Source: Eubacterium sp. (GTDB lineage Bacteria > Bacillota > Clostridia > Peptostreptococcales > Anaerovoracaceae). From it: a DNA stretch of 64,000 nucleotides. The notes beneath the pieces were generated by a model. That model was not told where the DNA came from. It was given only the letters and a program-made list of their open reading frames with translations, and did no database searches. Of the stretch, positions 28,272 to 36,217 are shown in pieces (positions within the stretch are counted from its first letter, which is position 1; each line of letters opens with the position of its first letter). Position numbers and translations under genes: made by a program. The stretch covers positions 1 to 64,000 of the forward strand of contig JAETRU010000019.1 in assembly GCA_021769965.1 (NCBI GenBank), written 5' to 3'.

Positions 28272-28377
28272 GTGATAAAAGTGACAAAAAAACTGAATGC
28301 TGTCACTTTTGACAACGTTTCTGTGAGCAAACTGTGACAAAAGTGACAGATTTTTGAAAATTTATCCATTCTGTCAC
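28272..28377. repeat. Repeated GTGACAAAAGTGACA motif
   Basis: GTGATAAAAGTGACA at 28272-28286 and GTGACAAAAGTGACA at 28334-28348 differ at one base. TGTCACTTTTGACA at 28301-28314 is a close reverse copy, and a lone TGTCAC follows at 28372-28377. Spacing between paired GTGA words is nine bases. They look like binding sites of an unknown regulator. Confidence 0.5.
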
Positions 28378-28427
28378 TGTTCCCTAAGGAATCATAGATT
28401 TTTACGCGGTATTTTTTGCGATTTGTT

Positions 28428-28458
28428 GACAAAAAACAACGAATAGCAGTTTTTTGTC
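28428..28458 (-). terminator. AT-rich inverted repeat after the M20 gene (weak terminator)
   Basis: Arms GACAAAAAAC and GTTTTTTGTC pair perfectly around 11 bases, just beyond the M20 stop. The stem is poor in GC, so its strength is doubtful. Confidence 0.35.
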
Positions 28459-28471
28459 ACGATTCAGGGTT

Positions 28472-29674
28472 TCAGTAACACCCATAACGTCCACACATTG
28501 ACATCGCGATCTCCGCAAAGATCCGCACCCCGTAAAGAAGCGCATCCTCATTAATATTCAGGATCGGGCTGTGCAGGGAACCTGTCTCGCCTGTCTCCTG
28601 CGCGCATCCCAGCATGAACATGGCACCGGAAACCTCCTCCTGATAATAGGCGAAATCCTCTGAACCAAGATGAGGCCTTTCAATGTGATAGACATCATCC
28701 TCATGTTCCAGAACCCGCTCTGCGGCTTCAACAGTCAGTCTGGTAAGAGCAGAATCATTATTGACAGAAGGAAAACCCGGTATGAACTCGATCTCTCCGC
28801 TGCCGCCAAAAGCCTTAGCGGTATGCTCCACGATAGCTTCCATGCGCCTTCGGATCTGCATTTTGTCACTCTTTTCCACGCAGCGTATCATGCCTTTCAT
28901 CTCTACGCTGTCCGGAATCACGTTGATAGCCTCGCCGCCCTGTATCTGACAGATCGAAAAGGTAGCCACCTGAAACGGTCCTACATTGTTGCTCAGCACA
29001 GAATCCAGCGCTGTGACCACATGAGAAGCCGCGACGATGGCGTTAACACCTACTTCGGGCTCTGATGAGTGGGCGCTTTTCCCATGAATGTGAATGACAA
29101 ATTCATCGTCCGTAGCGGAAAGATGCCCCTCCCGGATGCCAATGGTCCCGCAGGGCAGATCCGGCATCATATGCAGGCCGAAGATTCCTTCTATATCGGG
29201 ATTTTTCAGTGCGCCGTCATTGATGACGCATCTTGCTCCGCCGTTGGCCTCTTCTCCCGGCTGAAAGATGAATCGTACAGTTCCGCAAAGGTCGCCGGCC
29301 AGAGACTGGAGAAGCTGTGCCGTTCCAAGCAATACAGCCATATGTCCGTCGTGGCCGCAGCCGTGCATCAGGCCGGCCTTTTCCGATTCAAAATCAAGGC
29401 CTGTTTCCTCCAGGATCGGAAGCGCATCCATATCCGCGCGAAACGCGATAGCCCTTCCAGGTCTTCCTGTCTTAAGATCAGCAAAGACGCCGGTTCCACC
29501 GATGTTCCGCTTCACCTCATAGCCCATATCCTGCAGCTGCCGGGCAATATAGTCGGAAGTGTCGAACTCTTCAAAGGAAAGCTCCGGACACCGATGAAAA
29601 TGCCTTCTCCATTGGATCACTTTTTCCTGATTCTGCTCCGCAAGCTCCCTGATCTTCTTTTCTAACTCTCCCAT
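28472..29674 (-). CDS. M20 family metallo-amidohydrolase
   Basis: 400 residues. Peptidase-M20 proteins of this branch (HipO/ILL-like) remove acyl groups from N-acyl amino acids or similar amides with two metal ions. Seen here: 'FRADMDALPI' (metal Asp), 'MHGCGHDGHMAVLLG' (His and Asp ligands), 'FQPGEEANGG' (catalytic Glu pair), 'HIHGKSAHSS' in the lid domain, and 'LGSEDFAYY' near the end. It lies 25 bases after the isochorismatase-family gene, downstream of the same sigma-54 promoter. The pair probably handles one nitrogenous substrate in sequence; the substrate is not identifiable. Confidence 0.88.
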   Translation of the reverse strand: MGELEKKIRELAEQNQEKVIQWRRHFHRCPELSFEEFDTSDYIARQLQDMGYEVKRNIGGTGVFADLKTGRPGRAIAFRADMDALPILEETGLDFESEKAGLMHGCGHDGHMAVLLGTAQLLQSLAGDLCGTVRFIFQPGEEANGGARCVINDGALKNPDIEGIFGLHMMPDLPCGTIGIREGHLSATDDEFVIHIHGKSAHSSEPEVGVNAIVAASHVVTALDSVLSNNVGPFQVATFSICQIQGGEAINVIPDSVEMKGMIRCVEKSDKMQIRRRMEAIVEHTAKAFGGSGEIEFIPGFPSVNNDSALTRLTVEAAERVLEHEDDVYHIERPHLGSEDFAYYQEEVSGAMFMLGCAQETGETGSLHSPILNINEDALLYGVRIFAEIAMSMCGRYGCY

Positions 29675-29699
29675 CGTTCAACCTTTCTAAAGTAATTCC

Positions 29700-30410
29700 C
29701 TACAGTGTTTCCAGTCTTTCCATCAGCTTATCCGTAGTCTCGCAGTTGGCGTAGATGAACTTTGTGCTCTGCAGCGCTTTGTCATGACGTTCCAGGCTCA
29801 TAGCAGTCATTGCGTCTTCGATCATATCCACCTCATAACCCAGGTCAGACAGGTCACGGATAGATGTGCTGACACATTGATCCGTATAGAAGCCGACAAC
29901 GATGACCTTGCTGACATGAAGATTTCTCAGCACTCTGTCGATCGGCGTGCCTACGCAGATACCGGAACAGGTCTTGTTCAATATGATCTCGCCGTCCAGA
30001 GGCTTTGCCTCATCACAGAATTCAGACGCCATACCGCCAGGCGGATAGTACATGCCAGCAGAAGAATGCAGTCTGCCCGTGTCTTTCGCATCCGGCAGCA
30101 AAGACTGGATCCTGATATGGATCGGACGGATACCCTTTTCCCGGCACTTGCCAAGAATTCTCTCTATATTCTTCAGCGCTTTGTTCGTGTTTTCCTCAAG
30201 CTGATCCAGAACCGGCATCAGAGGCTCCACATCCACGCCCATAGCCTTATACCCTTCTACAAAGTATTCCTTAGTCACGCACTTCTGCGCATCGATAATG
30301 ACCAGCGCCGTATCCTCCGCGCGAACCGCTACCGGTTCTGCATACACGCCGGCTGCCAGCTGTCCATAATACTGTGCTACAAACTCATTCAACGCTTTAT
30401 TGTTATCCAT
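29700..30410 (-). CDS. Isochorismatase-family cysteine hydrolase
   Basis: 236 residues from ATG 30410 (AAGGAGG upstream); the frame's further extension to 30569 runs through the promoter and is not coding. The family includes nicotinamidases, N-carbamoylsarcosine amidases and ureidoacrylate hydrolases, all splitting amides with an Asp-Lys-Cys triad. Visible: 'LVIIDAQ' (Asp), 'GEIILNKTCSGICVGTPID' with a Lys and the preceding-loop region, and 'VVGFYTDQCVSTSIRDL' (nucleophilic Cys). Expression should depend on sigma-54 and the neighbouring activator. Its partner is the M20 amidohydrolase. Confidence 0.85.
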   Translation of the reverse strand: MDNNKALNEFVAQYYGQLAAGVYAEPVAVRAEDTALVIIDAQKCVTKEYFVEGYKAMGVDVEPLMPVLDQLEENTNKALKNIERILGKCREKGIRPIHIRIQSLLPDAKDTGRLHSSAGMYYPPGGMASEFCDEAKPLDGEIILNKTCSGICVGTPIDRVLRNLHVSKVIVVGFYTDQCVSTSIRDLSDLGYEVDMIEDAMTAMSLERHDKALQSTKFIYANCETTDKLMERLETL

Positions 30411-30464
30411 TCTGTTTTCCTCCTTGCAAACTTTGGTGCAGTTTATTGTTCTGTCATAAATATA

Positions 30465-30482
30465 TAGCAAATACCGTGCCAA
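30465..30482 (-). promoter_or_regulatory. Sigma-54 (-24/-12) promoter
   Basis: Minus strand TTGGCACGGTATTTGCTA: TGGCAC, five bases, TTGC, with GG and GC exactly ten bases apart as in the RpoN consensus. It lies 55 bases before the isochorismatase-family ATG. Such promoters need an AAA+ activator, and one is encoded just upstream. Confidence 0.88.
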
Positions 30483-30565
30483 AGTATTTCTAAGCGGAGA
30501 AGCAGTAAAACTACCGGTATTCATACAGAAACTTCGCAAAGATCTGCTTTTCCATTCAAAGTTTC

Positions 30566-30608
30566 GCAATATATTGCGGCAATTTATTGCACGATTGCAA
30601 CTTATTGC
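30566..30608. promoter_or_regulatory. Three tandem GCAAT/ATTGC palindromes (activator binding sites)
   Basis: GCAATATATTGC (30566-30577), GCAATTTATTGC (30579-30590) and GCAACTTATTGC (30597-30608), the last within ATTGCAA...TTGCAAT. They end about 85 bases upstream of the sigma-54 promoter and begin six bases after the activator gene, the expected place for enhancer sites of that activator. Confidence 0.75.
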
Positions 30609-30613
30609 AATAA

Positions 30614-31906
30614 TTAAATCTCATATTTTTTGCACTTATAATAAAGAGTCCGCAGAGGCAGACCTAAAACCACAGCTGCCCGGTTTTTATCACCGCCGCA
30701 CTGCTCCAGCGCCCGCCGGATACAGAATCGCTCTACAGACGCGACCGCTTCATTTATATTCTCCGGCACATCAAAGGTATTTTCCTCCGATGCGCTCTCC
30801 GATGTCTGCACGTTGCCCCCAGCCGGCGTCTTAGGTTTTGCACTTTCTCTTGAAAGGGCCTGAGCGATGTCGCTCTCCTTCAGGCAGACTGAGGCCGGAT
30901 CCATATTGATAAACGCTCTCGAAAGAACGTTTTCCAGTTCTCTGACGTTACCTTTCCATTCCTCTCTTTGCAGCAGTTCTACCGCAGCGTTATCTACATC
31001 CTCCACCTGTCTGCCGTAAAACTCGTTGTATTGCTGCAGCAAATACCTTACGATCAGACCGATATCGCCTTTTCTCTCCCTCAGCGGAGGAATATACAGA
31101 GGAAACACGTTGAGCCTGTAATACAGATCCTCTCTGAAGCTTCCTTCCTCGACCATTTCTTCCAGCGGTTTATTCGTAGCGCAGATAATGCGCACATCCA
31201 CCTTGACTGTTTCCGTTGAGCCTACAGGCATGATCTCTTTCTCCTGTAGCGCTCTGAGCAGTTTTACCTGCATACGGGGCGACACGTCCCCTATCTCGTC
31301 CATGAACAGCGTACCCTTGTCCGCTTCCTGAAACAGGCCCTTTCTTCCTCCCCGAAGAGCTCCGGTAAACGCGCCTTCCCTGTAACCGAACAGCTCGCTT
31401 TCCAGCAGTTCTTCCGGCAGCGAAGAACAGTTGATCTTCACGAATTTCTCATTGCGTCTGGGACTGTTGTTATGGATCGCATTGGCGAAGATCTCTTTTC
31501 CCGTTCCGCTCTCTCCTCTGAGCATGATCGTTGCCGGCGTCATAGACGCAACTCTGGCAGTTTCTATGACCTTCAGCAGCGCAGGGTCTTTCCCTATGAT
31601 ATCCTTGAACGTGTACCTGGTCTGGACTTTTCTCAGTTTCTGATTCAGTCTGTCCAGTTCCCGTTTCAACCGTTTTATGTCTGAAATATCATGATAGACA
31701 ACGATCTTTCCGATCACTTCGCTGCCATCGCGTATTTCACCGGCGTCAGCCACCAGCTCCGTGCTGCCTCTCCGGATCATTTTTCCATAGGCAGCGTTGG
31801 TGAACACGTTTCTGCCGCTTTGATCCTGAATGCAGATGGCGTCAGCCGCCGCGTCCAGCACAAAACCCGCCTGCGATACGATCGTTTCAATTCTGCTCCT
31901 GTTCAT
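30614..31906 (-). CDS. Sigma-54-dependent PAS-AAA+-Fis transcriptional activator
   Basis: 430 residues. Residues about 8-80 form a PAS-like sensor ('AADAICIQDQSGRNVFTNAAY'), followed by a short coiled linker. The AAA+ domain (about 105-330) has Walker A 'GESGTGKEIFANAI', the sigma-54 contact 'GAFTGA', Walker B 'LFMDEIGDVS', and 'RIICATNKPLEEM', 'FREDLYYRLNVF'. The C-terminal Fis-type helix-turn-helix reads 'GGDKNRAAVVLGLPLRTLYYKCKK'. No receiver domain, so it is probably ligand-controlled. It overlaps the EamA exporter gene by four bases (ATGA). It likely binds the three palindromes right after its stop and drives the two-hydrolase operon. Confidence 0.92.
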   Translation of the reverse strand: MNRSRIETIVSQAGFVLDAAADAICIQDQSGRNVFTNAAYGKMIRRGSTELVADAGEIRDGSEVIGKIVVYHDISDIKRLKRELDRLNQKLRKVQTRYTFKDIIGKDPALLKVIETARVASMTPATIMLRGESGTGKEIFANAIHNNSPRRNEKFVKINCSSLPEELLESELFGYREGAFTGALRGGRKGLFQEADKGTLFMDEIGDVSPRMQVKLLRALQEKEIMPVGSTETVKVDVRIICATNKPLEEMVEEGSFREDLYYRLNVFPLYIPPLRERKGDIGLIVRYLLQQYNEFYGRQVEDVDNAAVELLQREEWKGNVRELENVLSRAFINMDPASVCLKESDIAQALSRESAKPKTPAGGNVQTSESASEENTFDVPENINEAVASVERFCIRRALEQCGGDKNRAAVVLGLPLRTLYYKCKKYEI

Positions 31907-32811
31907 CGGCAGTTTTCCTTCCCTGCTTCTTCCCGTTTCTTTCCTCCAAAGTCGATCTCGGTCACAAACAGTGCGGCTGTCATGATCACAGCCCCCAGAT
32001 AAGACTTGGCTGTCAGGACCTCTCCGGCGAAGAAAAACGCCACCACTGCCGCAAACACCGGTTCCAGCGTAAAGATAACGCCTACGTGAGCCGCTGACGT
32101 ATACTGCTGCGCAATGGCCTGAATGATGAACGCCAGGCCCGTACAGAACAGCGACAGGAAGATAACGCTTCCCCAGATCCCCGGCGTGGAAGGCAGATGC
32201 GGCGTCTCAAAAAACATCGAAAGCGCCAGCATAAACACACCGGTAACGCCCAGCTGAAATACGCCCAGCTGAAAAGCGTCTACCTCTTCATGAGATACGG
32301 CCTTCTCCGTTAAGATCAGGTCCACCGCATACGCTATCGCGCCCATGATACAGAGAAGATCCCCTTTCAGATTCCCCATATTAATAGAGAAATCATCCTT
32401 CAGGGTCAGAAGCATAATGCCGATCAGACTCATGGTGACAGCGACAGCGATTTTCTTCTGCGGCATCTTTCGCATAAAGATCATCTCTAAGATCGGTACG
32501 AAGATCACTGTCAGAGCGCAGAGAAAGCCTGAATTGGATAAGGCCGTGTATTTCACTCCAAAAGTGGCCCCCATGTAGACAAATACCAGTGTGAAACCGA
32601 TCAGCATGCTGTATCTCAGCGTCATCTTATTCACTGTCCTGAGCCGCTTGAACATGAGCACGCCTGCCACCGCGAACGCGCCGAGAAAACGATACGCATT
32701 AAGGGTAAACGGCTCCATGTCTGACAGTGATACATCCATCAGATAGTACGATACGCCCCAGCACAGAGTCACCAGTACCAGCATCAGATCTGCCTTCAGT
32801 TGTGTCTTCAT
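31903..32811 (-). CDS. EamA/DMT family transporter
   Basis: 302 residues from ATG 32811 (AGGAGG five bases upstream). About ten hydrophobic helices in two EamA halves; 'VTLCWGVSYYLM' in the first and 'GAVIMTAALFVTE' at the end are typical. Family members export amino acids, metabolites or drugs, sometimes import. The stop overlaps the activator's start, so transporter and regulator are made together; this suggests that the transporter moves the compound sensed by the activator or handled by the two hydrolases. Direction and substrate are inference. Confidence 0.87.
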   Translation of the reverse strand: MKTQLKADLMLVLVTLCWGVSYYLMDVSLSDMEPFTLNAYRFLGAFAVAGVLMFKRLRTVNKMTLRYSMLIGFTLVFVYMGATFGVKYTALSNSGFLCALTVIFVPILEMIFMRKMPQKKIAVAVTMSLIGIMLLTLKDDFSINMGNLKGDLLCIMGAIAYAVDLILTEKAVSHEEVDAFQLGVFQLGVTGVFMLALSMFFETPHLPSTPGIWGSVIFLSLFCTGLAFIIQAIAQQYTSAAHVGVIFTLEPVFAAVVAFFFAGEVLTAKSYLGAVIMTAALFVTEIDFGGKKREEAGKENCR

Positions 32812-32881
32812 ATATCCTCCTACATTCCATTCCGCAGCCCGGCCGCGGTCCATTTCAAAATCTATGATAACGATCCGCAGG

Positions 32882-33928
32882 CTATACTCCCGCGATGAAC
32901 ATTTCCAGCGCCAGCTGGCTGTCTAAAAGTCCCGTCTTGATCTGCCTGTCCACCTCATAAATAGAGGACAGGATCTTCTTCAGTTTTTCCACAGAAAAGC
33001 GATTGGTATAGGGGATCATCTTTTTGATCCGGTACTCGCTGCCGCCCAGCCGCTTGTGGATCGACTTCAGGTCCATGCCGTCTTCCCGCATCTGCTTTAC
33101 CGACAGCATCATCTCAAACTGGCTGACAATGGCGCCGATGACCGAAAACGCGTCTCCGCCGCCGTGGAGCATATTATACAGGATCCGAAACGCCTTGTCC
33201 TTCTGTCCGCTGCTGATCCCGTCCAGCATATCAAAGACAAAGGTCTCCATATCGCCGCAGACGACCTCCTCGATGTCCTCTCTGCGGACCGTCTGACCGC
33301 CGCAGTGAGCGATCACCTTCTGAATGTCATTGGCAAAGTGAAACAGCCTGTAATCACTTTCCTTATTGAAATATCCCGTAGCCTCGATAAGCAGGCTTAA
33401 CGCGGAGGGGCCTATGTCGATCCCCGCAGCCCGAAACCGCTTCCTGGCAAAGGATGTCAGTTCCGCCCTGTCGATCCTGTCAAAGTCGTAACACTGGCCG
33501 TGCTTTTTCAGCGCAGCGGGAAGCACCGCCGAAGCTTTGATCTCTTCCGATGAGAAGATCAGGATCGTGCCGTCATTGCTTTCGGCAAGATATTCCGCCA
33601 GCTTTTTTACCTCGTCCTTGCTGTAGCCCTTTGCGCTGTCGCTTAAAAGAGGTGCGAAATCCTTCACCCATACGACCCGGCGCTCAGAGAACATGGAAAA
33701 AGTCTCGCTGGCCTCGATGATCCGGCTGCATGTCACACCGTCTTCGTCTAAGATCTGATAGTCCATAGAAAATGCCGCCGGATTGACGTATTTCTTCACC
33801 AAAGTCTCTACTGCCCACTTTACCAGATACTGTTCCACCCCGTAAAAGAGGAGCACCTTTCCGATCCTGCCCGCCTTCAGATTCTCCGAAAAAACTTTAA
33901 AACTGTGCTTCACCGCTTTTTTGTACAT
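32882..33928 (-). CDS. holA: DNA polymerase III subunit delta
   Basis: Clamp-loader subunit that opens the beta ring. 348 residues, normal for HolA. The N-terminal AAA+-like fold begins 'LLFYGVEQYLVKWAVETL', with no functional Walker A as expected for delta. 'ILIFSSEEIKASAVLPAALKKHG' and 'LTSFARKRFRAAGIDIGPSALSLLIEATG' are recognisable family blocks, and the C-terminal collar domain covers about 220-345. It starts inside the end of comEC (overlap 19 bases), the common comEC-holA order of Firmicutes. Confidence 0.92.
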   Translation of the reverse strand: MYKKAVKHSFKVFSENLKAGRIGKVLLFYGVEQYLVKWAVETLVKKYVNPAAFSMDYQILDEDGVTCSRIIEASETFSMFSERRVVWVKDFAPLLSDSAKGYSKDEVKKLAEYLAESNDGTILIFSSEEIKASAVLPAALKKHGQCYDFDRIDRAELTSFARKRFRAAGIDIGPSALSLLIEATGYFNKESDYRLFHFANDIQKVIAHCGGQTVRREDIEEVVCGDMETFVFDMLDGISSGQKDKAFRILYNMLHGGGDAFSVIGAIVSQFEMMLSVKQMREDGMDLKSIHKRLGGSEYRIKKMIPYTNRFSVEKLKKILSSIYEVDRQIKTGLLDSQLALEMFIAGV

Positions 33929-36027
33929 ACCGTGATCTTTCCGTCCTTGCTTCTGATTCCCACTGCCCCGTCCAGGTCAGTTCTATACACTATTATACCT
34001 TTTTTCTGCATTTTTTCAATGACCTTCTGTGACGGATGACCGTAATTGTTGGTTCCTACGCCGATGACAGCCACCGAAGGATCCGCCGCCTCCAGAAAAT
34101 CGTCGCTGGTGCTGTAAGCGCTGCCGTGATGGGCTACTTTGAGCACATCGCATTTCAGCGCGTCCGTTCCCCGGTACTTTTCAAGGAGCATGGCCTCTCC
34201 CTCCGCGGTAATATCGCCGGTGACCAGCAGGCTGATCCCGTACCAGTGAACCTTGAAGATCAGACTGCCTGCGTTCTCGTCATCCGATTCCGGCTGCTGA
34301 TGATCCGGCCATAAAATCTCCAGCCACGCGTTCTCATCCGCGGTCAGTCTCTGCCCGGTCCGACCCTCCGTCACTATTTTTCCTACAGGAAAACACGCCG
34401 CCAGCTCAGAGATCCCCTGATAATGATCCCTATGCAGATGTGTCGCCGCTGCCAGATCGACCGAAGAAAAACCGTTTTTCAGCAGATACGGTTTGAGGAT
34501 CTTTTTGCCCACGTCATAGCTGACTGATCCGCCGCCGTCGATCAAAAGGTTTCTGCCGTCCTTTGTCCGAAGATGCAGACAGTCTCCCTGTCCCACGTCT
34601 ACCAGTACCACCTGCGCCCTGTCAAAGGGACTTGCGTCTGTAAAGGCTGCCGCAGCCGCCACCGCAAGGATCAAAAAAACGGCCCATAGAGGCGGACCCG
34701 GTACATCAAAGGAAAGAAATCCATCCGCGCTGAAAAAGCCGTTGGTCCTTATGATCATATCAGAAAGGCCGTCCAGTATCTGCGGAAGCAGCGGCAGACT
34801 TCCGCCTGTCAGCAGAATCAGCAGAAATCCGGCGATGCCTGCGGGAACCAGCAGAGAGACCAGAAAAAGCACAGGAAAGTTTCCGATCAGCGCCACAAAA
34901 GATACATAATTGAAAGTATAGGCCATATACGGCATCAGACCCAGCTGCACAGCCAGAACCGGCGCCAGGGTCCTGCCGCAGATCTTCTGGAGTACCGGCG
35001 TAAAAAATGACATGGATGCCACAGCCAGAAAAGACATCTGAAAAGATGCCCCAAAGATCACATAAGGGTTTGCCGCTATAACTGCCATAGCTGCCGCAGA
35101 TAAAGATGTCAGCAGATCGCGCCGGCGCTGGACTGCCTCTCCCAGTAGGGACAGAAGGATCAGAAATACCGCCCGCCGTACAGAGACCGACCAGCATGCA
35201 GCCGTACCGTACGCGGTCAGTATCATCAGAAACAGCATCACCATCGCCCTGGACCGGTGTTTTTCCCACAGCCTGCGGAACAGGCCGTAAATGATACCGA
35301 TATGGAGTCCGCTGACGGCCAGCACATGGGCTGTGCCGTTCTTTCTGAAGGTATCGTAGACCTCCTCATCCAGATCTGCCGTATCGCCGAACAGGATCCC
35401 GCGTACCATGGCCGCAGACTGCTCCGGCAGCTGCAGGTCCCGGAAGAAACGCTCCCGCTTCAGCAGAATAACCCGCTGGAACCTGCGGAGCAGATCCGTT
35501 TTTCTGTCGGTCAGGCTGAAACTGTCTGCTGTGGTAATATAGAAAATATTTCTGGATCTCAGGTAGAGCTGATAATCAAAGGTCCTGGGATTGCCAGCCT
35601 CCTTCGGTTCTTCAATAACTGCGGAGAATTCGATCTCCCTGCCGATCAGGCCGTATGGATCATCGATCTGCCGGTAATACCTGACCAGCAGCTTTTCTCC
35701 GCCTGTATCCACCGTCAGCTGCCACTTCTGCCCGCCGGTCTGCCTGACCTCCGTGACCACACCCCTGACGGACACCCTTTGATCGTCAGAAAAACCTGCC
35801 AGTATGCCGTGACGTGCCTGATACGTATGGACACACATCAAAAGACACCCGGCTGTGAAAAACACCAGGATCAGCCGTACTCCACCGTATGCCGTCCGGT
35901 TTTTCAGGCAGAGAACGCCGCAGACTGCCGGCGCAGCGGAAAGCAGGCCTATGGCAATGCCGGCGTAATAGACCCAGAGGATCGCGGCTATCATCGCGAC
36001 AGCCGCGCAAAATAGTTTTCGTCTCAT
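33910..36027 (-). CDS. comEC: ComEC/Rec2 DNA internalisation channel protein
   Basis: Membrane channel that carries single-stranded DNA into the cell during transformation. 705 residues: two N-terminal helices, an OB-like extracellular domain ('VSVRGVVTEVRQTG'), the Competence domain of about eight helices ('HVLAVSGLHIGIIYGLF', 'SVSVRRAVFLILLSLLGE'), and a C-terminal metallo-beta-lactamase-like domain ('DVGQGDCLHLRTKDGRNLLIDGGG', 'THLHRDHYQG', 'VAHHGSAYSTSDDFL'), probably the nuclease. Full length, so uptake may be functional; no comEA/comFA is in the window. The ribosome site lies in the loop of a hairpin directly before the ATG. Confidence 0.92.
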   Translation of the reverse strand: MRRKLFCAAVAMIAAILWVYYAGIAIGLLSAAPAVCGVLCLKNRTAYGGVRLILVFFTAGCLLMCVHTYQARHGILAGFSDDQRVSVRGVVTEVRQTGGQKWQLTVDTGGEKLLVRYYRQIDDPYGLIGREIEFSAVIEEPKEAGNPRTFDYQLYLRSRNIFYITTADSFSLTDRKTDLLRRFQRVILLKRERFFRDLQLPEQSAAMVRGILFGDTADLDEEVYDTFRKNGTAHVLAVSGLHIGIIYGLFRRLWEKHRSRAMVMLFLMILTAYGTAACWSVSVRRAVFLILLSLLGEAVQRRRDLLTSLSAAAMAVIAANPYVIFGASFQMSFLAVASMSFFTPVLQKICGRTLAPVLAVQLGLMPYMAYTFNYVSFVALIGNFPVLFLVSLLVPAGIAGFLLILLTGGSLPLLPQILDGLSDMIIRTNGFFSADGFLSFDVPGPPLWAVFLILAVAAAAAFTDASPFDRAQVVLVDVGQGDCLHLRTKDGRNLLIDGGGSVSYDVGKKILKPYLLKNGFSSVDLAAATHLHRDHYQGISELAACFPVGKIVTEGRTGQRLTADENAWLEILWPDHQQPESDDENAGSLIFKVHWYGISLLVTGDITAEGEAMLLEKYRGTDALKCDVLKVAHHGSAYSTSDDFLEAADPSVAVIGVGTNNYGHPSQKVIEKMQKKGIIVYRTDLDGAVGIRSKDGKITVCTKKR

Positions 36028-36045
36028 GTCTCGTCCTTTCGAGAC
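36028..36045 (-). promoter_or_regulatory. Hairpin presenting the comEC ribosome site
   Basis: Minus strand GTCTCG-AAAGGA-CGAGAC: a perfect 6-bp stem whose six-base loop is the Shine-Dalgarno sequence, with the ATG following at once. It may modulate comEC translation. Confidence 0.5.
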
Positions 36046-36063
36046 TCTCCGTTACATTTACAT

Positions 36064-36072
36064 AATATACCA
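36064..36072 (-). promoter_or_regulatory. Possible extended -10 promoter for comEC-holA
   Basis: Minus strand TGGTATATT, about 37 bases before the comEC ATG. No clear -35. Confidence 0.3.
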
Positions 36073-36169
36073 GAAATCGTTTTTCATCAACTATTATCCA
36101 TAAATTCCCGGATTATTTTTGAAAATCCATAAAAAGTGGAAATATCCTTTAACTTTTGGGGTGAATTAT

Positions 36170-36177
36170 GGTATACT
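36170..36177 (+). promoter_or_regulatory. Extended -10 promoter of the penicillin-binding protein gene
   Basis: TGGTATACT (T at 36169), 40 bases before the ATG. A weak TTTAAC lies 18 bases upstream. Confidence 0.5.
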
Positions 36178-36217
36178 AGAAAGAGTTTATTCTTTATAGA
36201 AAGGACTATAACATCAG

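Larger units (their letters stand above)
28005..28471. other. Regulatory region between nuoE and the M20 gene
   Basis: No convincing gene; a 98-codon minus-strand frame (28136-28432) is low-complexity, has no ribosome site and covers the repeats. The region holds the nuoE promoter, a TGTTAAA inverted repeat, several GTGACA words in near-identical 15-base units, and an AT-rich inverted repeat after the M20 gene. AATTTTCAAAAATCT on the minus strand (28353-28367) resembles a CodY box with three mismatches. Confidence 0.6.

Noticed and set aside
28136-28432. 98-codon minus-strand frame between nuoE and the M20 gene
   Set aside because: No ribosome site, no recognisable family, and it is built over repeated operator-like words and A/T runs.
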